A stretch of DNA of 64,000 bases from Rutpela maculata. Taxonomy: Eukaryota; Arthropoda; Insecta; Coleoptera; Cerambycidae. Made by a program: the position numbers and the translations under genes. Below the pieces are notes generated by a model. The model had not been told where the DNA came from. It did not search any database and worked only from the letters and a program-made list of their open reading frames with translations. The stretch is from assembly GCA_936432065.2 (NCBI GenBank), contig OW386289.2, forward strand, positions 88,719,736 through 88,783,735. Direction: 5' to 3'. Below, piece by piece: positions 57,377-64,000 of this stretch (the stretch's first letter is position 1; each line of letters opens with the position of its first letter).

Positions 57377-57922
57377 CAAGTCTAAATGTCTAATGTTCTT
57401 TTTTAGTTGTAACTCCTTCGACTGAAATTATAATTGGTATTATTTGCACCCGGTTAAGTTCCCAGATATGCTTTATCTCTATTGATAAGTTCTCATATTT
57501 AGAGACTTTTTCAACCTCAGTTTTATCAAGATTAGCTGTTAGGGGGCAACCGATGTCGATTATGAATGCCGTTTTGTGATGTTTGTCTATGAGAACTATG
57601 TCAGGCCTATTATAGTCTACTGTTCTGTTCGTTAATATAGGCCTGTCCCAATAGAATAAATAATCTGTGGAGTCCAAGACTGGCATGGGCTGGTAGCGGT
57701 AGTAAGGAGGAGGTTTATCTGTTAGCTTTAACTTTTTCGCAAGTTCTACGTGAATTACTTTTGCCACTTGGTTATGTCTACCTAAGTAGGTTTTATCGGC
57801 TAGAGCTGGGCAGCCGGCTGTAATATGCTCGATGGTTTCTCCTGGTCTGTGACACTTTCGACATACGTCTTCGACGCTCCTCTTCAAAATAATCCTCTCG
57901 TAGTTTCTTGTTCGTACTACCC
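57377..57922 (-). pseudogene. R2/R4-type retrotransposon C terminus (restriction-like endonuclease)
   Basis: A frame of 165 codons (57887-57390) holds a zinc knuckle CRKCHRPGETIEHITAGC (Cys-x2-Cys-x8-His-x4-Cys), then YYRYQPMPVLD, then NRPDIVLIDKHHKTAFIIDI, the restriction-like endonuclease core with PD...D, then KVSKYENL with Lys at the expected place. This is the end of the single ORF of R2/R4-type non-LTR retrotransposons. 5'-truncated just upstream of the zinc knuckle, next to (TTA)n. It faces the inverted copy at 57115-57372, and its own 3' tail is missing. Confidence 0.85.
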
Positions 57923-57953
<31 letters not shown>

Positions 57954-57962
57954 TTTTTTTTT
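57923..57962. repeat. (TTA)n microsatellite and T-run
   Basis: About ten TTA units followed by a short T-run. It forms the 3' junction of the R4-like element A (minus strand: A-run then (TAA)n). Confidence 0.9.
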
Positions 57963-58048
57963 GTTAAAAACCAGTCACCCTTCTCTGTGGCTCCGACCCT
58001 CACAGAGGTAGTACCGGCAGCCACTCCCCACACCCGTGGGGTAAGTGA

Positions 58049-59790
58049 CTACTGGGTCCGGGAATCGTGTGCCCTGAGCAGACGTAATGAACCGAGGATG
58101 ACGGCCTTCTGCATTCTGCCGGCTAAGACCTCTGCCGAATTTCGGCATGCCGGTATGATCTTAAGTTCTGAAAGCAGTGTGTGTCTCGTTCCACCGAGGG
58201 CTCCTATAATCAGTACCACTATCTTAACAGTATGGTCTGGATACAGTCTGCGGAGTTCGAAGAGCAGATCTCGATATTTTGTCCGTTTTTCCTCCTCCTT
58301 CAAGACAATGTTGTTCTCCGCGGGAGCCGAGAACTCCACGACAAACATTGTCTTGAGTTGATGGTCGAGGAGTACTACGTCAGGCTTGTTGGCTTGTATT
58401 TGCCTGACGGTGGGAAAAGAGTAGTTCCAATAAATTAGACACTTCTCATTTCCCACAACGGACTCAATATCCCCCGGAGCGTAAGGCAGCACTGGTGTCT
58501 CGTCTATCCCATACGAGTGCCTTAGGTGATAATAAAGCACTCGTAATGCTCCGTCGTGCCTCTGGATATAGGCCGAGACTGCATATGTCGGACAAGCCGA
58601 CAACAGGTGCATTAAAGTCACTGGCGCCCTGCGGCAGGCCCTGCAGCTGACATCAGGGACCTCTATACCCATGACACGACTACGATAGACGAGGGTATTA
58701 AATACACCATCCTGGCAAGCCATTATGAATCCCTCGGTCTCAGACTTCAGCCCGGCTGACCTTAAGAAGGCAAAGGTCAGCCTTTCGGATAAGCCAAGGT
58801 TCTCTATATTTTTATAGAAAACTCCATGCATTGGCTTATCCGTGTGAAGCTGCAGAAAGATGTTGTGTTCTGCAGCTTTAATTTGGGCTTTTCGTCGAGC
58901 AGGTTCCAACTCGGTGACAGAGTCGGGATTTACCCGCTCGACGTCGAAGAAGAGACCAAGTTCATCGGCTGCTCTTTGTGCTGCCTTAAACAAAAAGGCT
59001 CCTATTCCTGCACTTTCATGGTCTCGGACCATGCAGAGGAGGGGATCCGAACTCCTGATGACCTTACAGGCTCCATCCAGAACCATCCTATTATGGAGAC
59101 TCTCCAAACTCAAGAGTCCACGGCCTCCCCGATGTCGTGGGAGGTATAGCCGTGGAACGGACGATTTAGGATGCAAACTTCTATTGAGATGCATCTTCTT
59201 GCGGGTTCCTACGTCGAGTTGACGCAACTCCTCTCGAGTCCATTTCACTACTCCAAAGGAGTAGAGTAGGATCGGAACGGCAAGCATGTTGGTAGCAGAC
59301 ACCTTGTTCTTCCCCGACAGTTCTGAGGACCAGATCTGTCGGAGTCGGTGCTGATACTTGCCGCGGAGAGCGTTTTTCACTACACCCACTTCTTGGGTGG
59401 AGCGTTGCTCGACACCCAAGTAAGTATACGACTCTCCGGCATCTAGATGATGTAAGATGCTTCCGTCAACGAGTTGCGCGTCCTCTCCGTAGTTCCCGCA
59501 TCGTCCTCTCTTGAGATGGACCAGTGCACATTTGTGCAACCCGAACTCCATACCGACAGCCTGCGTGTACTCCTGTACCACCCTGAGGGACTGGTGTAGG
59601 TCCCTCTCTCCGGAGGCATAAAGTTTAAGGTCATCCATGTAAAACAGATGGGTGACCTTATGCCTCCTATCGCCGGGGGTACCGCAGTTGTATCCACGGG
59701 TTTTCCGGAGCGAAACGGATAATGGCAGTAGTGAGATGCAAAACAGAAGGGGGCTGAGGGAGTCTCCCTGAAATACTCCCCTTCTGAATG
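58049..59790 (-). pseudogene. R4/Dong-like ORF, C-terminal half (element A)
   Basis: About 580 codons open. It begins RVQTESVTFRRGVFQGDSPS (RT motif B region), then HLFYMDDLKLYA (catalytic YxDD, motif C), YTYLGVEQ, a thumb region, the zinc knuckle CRACRRAPVTLMHLLSAC, then KPDVVLLDHQLKTMFVVEFS and KRTKYRDL, the PD-E-K core of the restriction-like endonuclease, and a conserved end (IIGALGG, MQKAVILGSLRLLR). RT motif A and the motif 1-2 region are missing because of the upstream deletion; all endonuclease residues are present. Length and order match R4/Dong proteins. It could not be functional without the fingers and motif A. Confidence 0.9.
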
Positions 59791-61074
59791 TTACCGACTC
59801 CGTCTGGACTCTATCAGCACTGTCCGCCCTTCAACCACCCAAGAAGGAATTTGCTGCTCCCCATTTAGCCAGGCATTAAAAATTCTGGCCAAATGGTGAT
59901 GGGTGCTCGGTAACTTTTTCCACCAAAAGTTATTTATCCCATCGGGACCTGGAGCAGCAAAGTTCTTAGAGCCCTCGAGAGCTCTTCGAACCTCTTCTGG
60001 GGTTATTGGTTGGCACACTTCCTGTGGTTGTTGAAACCTTTGACAAAAGATTTCAAAGTGTGCAAGGGCCGGAGAGTCTCGGTTGAGTGGAAGCTTCTCC
60101 TCGTAAAGCGTTTTCCAGAAATTTTCCACCTGATCTACAGTCGGCGGATTCTCTGCAACACGCGGAGGCGGTTCGAATAGGCGCGAGGGCTTTTGGCGGA
60201 AGAGTTTATTTTCCGCCAGCCCCCTCGCCCGCCTCACTAGTGATTTTTTACAAACCACTAGCATCCGTATCCTGTCGAGACAGTGCTGTTTGGTGGTTCG
60301 CAGCACTGCCTCATTGAGTGTGTGATGGACGCGTCTTAAGTTGGCGGCTATTCGACGCACTTTAGGCGTGAACGGTCTATTGGCCGCCATATAGTCCATC
60401 ACACATTGGATACGGGATGCGTGTTGCCTCGCCAACCGGATCTTGGCTTCCATCTTTTGTATGCGCCGCCTCGCTCTCTCCTGTTGGGAGGCAGTATTAC
60501 GCCTCTCCACCTGAGAAAAGCGTTGAGCAGCAGCATACACGGCACAGTTTATGTGCCAGATGTCAGCCCGTTCTGGAAGCGCTTCACGAAGTTCTTCATC
60601 CACTCTGGCCAGGTCTTGTGGCCCGGGGGCTTTTATGTAGTGTAACCCCCGTCTGGTACTGAGGCCCTCTGGTATTGGTGGAACGTCAGGGACTACATCC
60701 TCAACCGGTTCATTCGGTGGACCTTCGGCCACCTCATTCACCGGCTGAGGAGCAGCTCTCACGTAGCCCCTGCGACGAAGGTGGGATACATAATCACGCA
60801 GGTTTTGTGGCGTGAAGGCGTTGTGCTCTGGGTGCCTTGCACACCACAGAACATGCATTCGCCCCATGTATCCCCTTCGTGCGGGCTCACTGCTTTCGTA
60901 GCAATGCAGAAGGTCGTCCCTTAGCTCATCTGTCCACTCAAAGCGTCCTAGTTCATGGCGTTCGTCGTCAACGGGCGCCCGATCCGGTTGGGCCCCACCA
61001 CCTTGCCCTTGACCCCTATCCGGATGGGGTCGATTGTGGGGGCCCTGTCTTCTGCCTGCGGGAACCAGAAGTTA
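59791..61074 (-). pseudogene. R4/Dong-like ORF, N-terminal half (element A)
   Basis: The frame is open from about 61074, though the first ATG is at 60867. The segment before that ATG reads ELGRFEWTDELRDDLLHCYE, which is conserved in the R4 clade, so translation probably starts upstream without AUG or at a lost start. In order: the N-terminal WTDEL...CYE domain and RRGYMGRMHVLW; a long basic, Arg/Gln-rich helical linker (SQQERARRRIQKMEAKIRLA, QHCLDRIRMLVVCKKSLVRR); then the start of the RT fingers (EEVRRALEGSKNFAAPGPDG). It ends at IPSWVVEGRTVLIES, where the deletion joins it out of frame to the region just before motif B. Confidence 0.85.
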
Positions 61075-61242
61075 GGGCTTGTGGGTGGTTAGCCCAGCAA
61101 GCCCACGACCGACACCAGAGGGGAAGGGGCTTTCCCCTCCCGGGTGCACTAGGGCTGCCGGTTCGATTTTACACCCCCCAGCTGGAGTAAGTGGTGGCGC
61201 TACTCACCAAAGGCTTGATTGATGAAAGTCAGCCCCTCCTGC

Positions 61243-61284
61243 TTATTATTATTATTATTATTATTTATTTATTTTTTTTTTTTT
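61243..61284. repeat. (TTA)n and T-run between elements A and B
   Basis: A short TTA array (61243-61264) followed by a T-rich run. It is at once the 5' junction of element A and the 3' tail of element B. Confidence 0.9.
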
Positions 61285-63158
61285 CGCGCACGCGATTCTG
61301 GACAGTTCTCCCGTGTCTCCGACATTCTCACGAGAGAAGCGCCAGCGAATTATTCACAGCCACTCCCCGCATCCCGCAGGGTCAGTGACTGTAAATTCCA
61401 GACTCATGTGCCCTAAGCAAACGGAGGGACCCCAGGATAACTGCCTTCTGCATTTGGCCTGCCAACCATTCGGCTGACTTTTGGCAGGCTGGTATGGCCT
61501 TTAATTCCGAGAGCAGCGTAGGTCTTATTCCACCAAGTACACCGATTATCAGGACGACCATCTTGACCGAGTAGTCTGGGTATAGCGCTCGGAGCTCATA
61601 CCGGAGATCTCGGTATTTAGCCCGTTTTTCCCCCTCCTTCAAGATGATGTTTGTTTCGGCAGGTGCCGAGAATTCCATGACATACATCACCTTGGTTTGA
61701 TGGTCGAGGAGGACTATGTCAGGCTTGTTTGCTTGTATCTGCCTGACCGTCGGAAACGAGTAGTTCCAATATATTCGGCACTTCTCGTTCTCGACAACGG
61801 ACTCGATCTCTCCGGGGACGTAAGGCAGCACTGGTGTTTGGTCTACTTCATACGAGTGCCGAAGATGGTAGTACAGCACTCGTAGAGCCGCGTTATGCCT
61901 ATGGATGTAGGCCGAAGTCGCATATACCGGACATGCAGATAGTAAGTGCATGAGCGACTCCGGCGCCTGACGGCAGGTTCTACAGGTAATGTCAGGGACC
62001 TCCACACCCATAACGCGACTGCGGTAGACCAAGGTGTTAATAACACCATCTTGGCAGGCCACAATGAATTCCTCAGTCTCCGACTTTAGCCCTGCTGACC
62101 GTAAGAAAGCGAAGGTCAGCTTTGTCGATAAACCCAGTGTCTCTATGTTGTTATAGAATACACCGTGCATGGGCTTATCGACGTGCTGCCTGAAAAGATT
62201 TCTCTGTTCGGCAGCTTTAATTTGGGCTGTCAGGCGATTTGGCGCAAGCTCAGTTACTGATTCTAGCTCAGCACCTCGCCGGCCTCCTCGCCTGAAGTCG
62301 AATATGAGACCGAGATCATCTGCGGCCTTACGTGCTGCCTTAAATAAAAATGCGCCAACTCCTGCAGTTTCATGATCTCTCACAAAACGCAGGAGTGGTT
62401 CCGAGCTCCTAAGGACGTTGCATGCCACACCCAGTGCTACTCTGCCATGCGCACACTCCAGACTCAAGAGTCCTCGGCCCCCCCGTTGGAGTGGGAGGTA
62501 CACTCGAGGAACGGACGACCTAGGATGGATGCTCCTGTGAAGATGCATCATCTTACGGGTATCCCTATCCGATTGGCGCAGCTCATCTAATGTCCACTTA
62601 ACTACTCCGAAGGAGTAGAGCAGAATCGGAACGGCAAGCATATTAGTTGCAGACACCTTGTTCTTCCCCGAAAGTTCGGAAGACCAAATCTTTCGGAGCC
62701 GGTGTCTGTACTTGCCGCGGAGAGTATCCTTAATTTGTTTCACGTCCTGGATGTGATGTTGTTCCACACCCAGGTACGTGTAGGTCTCTCCGGCATCCAG
62801 ATGTCGTAGGATGCTTCCGTCTGCGAGCTGCGCGTCTTCAAGGAATATCCCGCTTCGTCCTCTCTTGAGGTGGACGACTGCACACTTGTCCAGCCCGAAT
62901 TCCATGCCAATGGCCCGTGTATACTCTTGGACCACCCTTAGAGAGTTCTGGAGTTCGCACTTTCCGGAGGCATAAAGTTTTAGGTCATCCATATAAAATA
63001 GATGGGTGACCTTATGCCTCCGATTGCTGGGTGGGCCACATTGGTACCCGCGGGTTTGGCGGAGCCTGACAGATAACGGCAGCAGTGAGATGCAAAATAG
63101 GAGAGGACTCGGGGAGTCACCCTGGAAAACTCCTCTCCTAAAAGTTACCAACTCTGTT
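61285..63158 (-). mobile_element. R4/Dong-like retrotransposon B, 5'-truncated
   Basis: A relative of element A in the same orientation, bounded by (ATT)n at 63161-63292 (5') and the T-run/TTA at 61243-61284 (3'). Its ORF (63151-61382) is uninterrupted over 589 codons: TFRRGVFQGDSPSPLLFC, YMDDLKLYASG, CRTCRQAPESLMHLLSAC, KPDIVLLDHQTKVMYVMEFS, KRAKYRDL. The 5' truncation falls within about 15 bases of where element A's deletion ends. The protein is roughly 75-80% like element A's by eye, so these are related but distinct copies. Confidence 0.9.
61382..63151 (-). pseudogene. R4/Dong-like ORF, C-terminal part (element B)
   Basis: The product would be the RT palm from motif B onward, the zinc knuckle and the restriction-like endonuclease. 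Catalytic YMDD, Cys2HisCys, PD, Glu (MEFS) and Lys are all present and the frame is intact, which is unusual for this window and points to a recent copy. The N-terminal DNA-binding region and RT motif A are missing. The ATG at 63151 is a by-product of truncation (MVTFRRG corresponds to ESVTFRRG in A), not a real start. Confidence 0.9.
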
Positions 63159-63292
<134 letters not shown>

Positions 63293-63319
63293 TTTTATTT
63301 ATTTTTTTTTCCCTTCTCA

Positions 63320-63904
63320 GGTATTCCTGGTTTGTCTGCTGTAATCGGGTACATGGTACCAAGATCACAACATTGACTAGTCACTCCCAAGGAATGATCT
63401 CACGATACCAGCTGTATGGAGAATTACTGCTTTTTGCATTCTCGGGTATATAGTGGGGTCAATACCAATCTTTTGTAGCGATGTTTTTAGGTTTTTAGGT
63501 ATTACTCCGAGCGCAGATAGTATTACAGGGACTATGGTGACCTTCCTCATATTCCACATATCCAAAATTTCGTTTTTTAAGTCACTGTAGTGCGATATTT
63601 TCTCCTCATATTTCTCCGTCATATTTCTTGTATTCGGGATCGAGATCAATGTTTCCATTTGTTGTTTGTCTATGACGGCTATATCTGGGCGATTGTGTAG
63701 AACCGTGACGTCCGTTATTATGGCTCTGTCCCAGTAGACTTTATACCGTTCGTTCTCTTCAACTGGGTTCGGGTTGTATCTGTAGTAGGGAGTCTGAGAG
63801 TCATGATGTATTCCGCATATTTTTAGAATTTCCAGGTATACTATCATGGCTACGGCATTGTGACGTGCCAAATATCGAGTTGCTGCGAGTTTCCCACATT
63901 GAGA
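63320..63904 (-). pseudogene. R2/R4-type retrotransposon C terminus (element C)
   Basis: A frame of 164 codons (63871-63377) begins ARHNAVAMIVYLEILKICG, then YYRYNPNPVEENERYKVYWD, then NRPDIAVIDKQQ and the endonuclease region ISIPNTRN, KISHYSDL, and the tail YPRMQKAVILHTAGIVRSFLG. It belongs to the same wider family as 57377-57922, not to A and B. The position equivalent to the second acidic residue (IIDI in the 57.4-kb copy) reads LISI, so a catalytic residue seems lost. 5'-truncated after the zinc knuckle; flanked by (ATT)n on both sides. Confidence 0.85.
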
Positions 63905-63905
63905 G

Positions 63906-63971
<66 letters not shown>

Positions 63972-63989
63972 TTTTTTTTTTTTTTTTTT
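63906..63989. repeat. (ATT)n microsatellite and T-run
   Basis: About 21 ATT units to 63970, then a 19-base T-run. This is the 5' junction of element C; a T-run after TTA on this strand suggests that the 3' tail of yet another minus-strand element begins beyond the window edge. Confidence 0.9.
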
Positions 63990-64000
63990 CGGTTTCCCGC

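Larger units (their letters stand above)
57964..61242 (-). mobile_element. R4/Dong-like retrotransposon A, nearly full-length with internal deletion
   Basis: A minus-strand element of about 3.28 kb lies between (TTA)n at 61243-61264 (5' side) and (TTA)n at 57923-57952 (3' side). It encodes one ORF in two pieces: N-terminal part 61074-59791 and C-terminal part 59790-58049. A GC-rich 5' UTR precedes it. Both ends in TAA repeats are the target preference known for Dong elements of the R4 clade. The reverse transcriptase is damaged by a deletion near 59800-59815, which removes motif A. Element B (61285-63158) is a relative lying in the same orientation. Confidence 0.85.

Noticed and set aside
57825..59222. 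Plus-strand frames of 178, 85, 107 and 120 codons opposite element A
   Set aside because: They are antisense shadows of the R4/Dong-like ORF, which has clear motifs on the minus strand.

Overview
This window is AT-rich eukaryotic DNA, almost certainly from an insect or another arthropod. I recognise no complete host gene. What can be identified is mobile DNA: Jockey-type, CR1-like and R2/R4-type (restriction-like-endonuclease) non-LTR retrotransposons, a CsRn1-like Gypsy element, Tc1/mariner transposases with DD39D and DD41D spacing, a pogo-like transposase, Transib-like and Academ-like DNA transposons, and Helentron/DINE-1-like short elements. This mix is typical of large, transposon-rich insect genomes. 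I cannot name the species or order. Every coding region found is truncated or frameshifted, so these are fossils of various ages.

Layout. 1-4.8 kb: a Jockey reverse transcriptase cut in two by a 4,010-bp Transib-like element (CAC...GTG ends, CGCCG target duplication) that contains further LINE fragments; a 5S-rRNA-like segment follows. 4.9-9 kb: mostly unrecognised. 9.07-12.03 kb: a long inverted-repeat element with TA target duplication surrounding a CR1/Jockey-like LINE. 12.4-13.1 kb: mariner transposase remnant. 13.6-15.1 kb: a GC-rich, probably non-coding 1.5-kb retroposon with a 13-bp target duplication and internal repeats. 16.7-32.5 kb: nested palindromes and foldback elements, two families of short elements ending in hairpins, and a satellite-like ~330-bp unit folded into a 3.7-kb palindrome. 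33.3-34.2 kb: pogo-like transposase. 34.85-35.04 kb: a second Transib end. 36.7-37.7 kb: DD41D mariner. 39.1-42.4 kb: 5'-deleted Gypsy. 42.7-45.8 kb: a 3.1-kb TIR transposon with 3-bp target duplication that carries a broken gene for a FEN1/XPG-like nuclease plus a Cys-rich tail. 50.1-55.8 kb: a 5.7-kb palindrome with a different transposon in each arm and a LINE in the loop. 57.1-64 kb: a cluster of R2/R4-type retrotransposons in (TAA)n microsatellites; the elements from 57.96 kb rightwards all point the same way.

These parts do not form one pathway; they are layers of insertion. The most useful property is that several insertions sit in one arm of a palindrome while the other arm keeps the empty site, so target duplications and order of insertion can be read directly. 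The items most likely to be new are the nuclease-bearing TIR element at 42.7-45.8 kb, the GC-rich retroposon at 13.6 kb, and the extra CGCCG copy beside the Transib-like element. Coordinates of palindromes and repeats were read by eye and may be off by a few bases.
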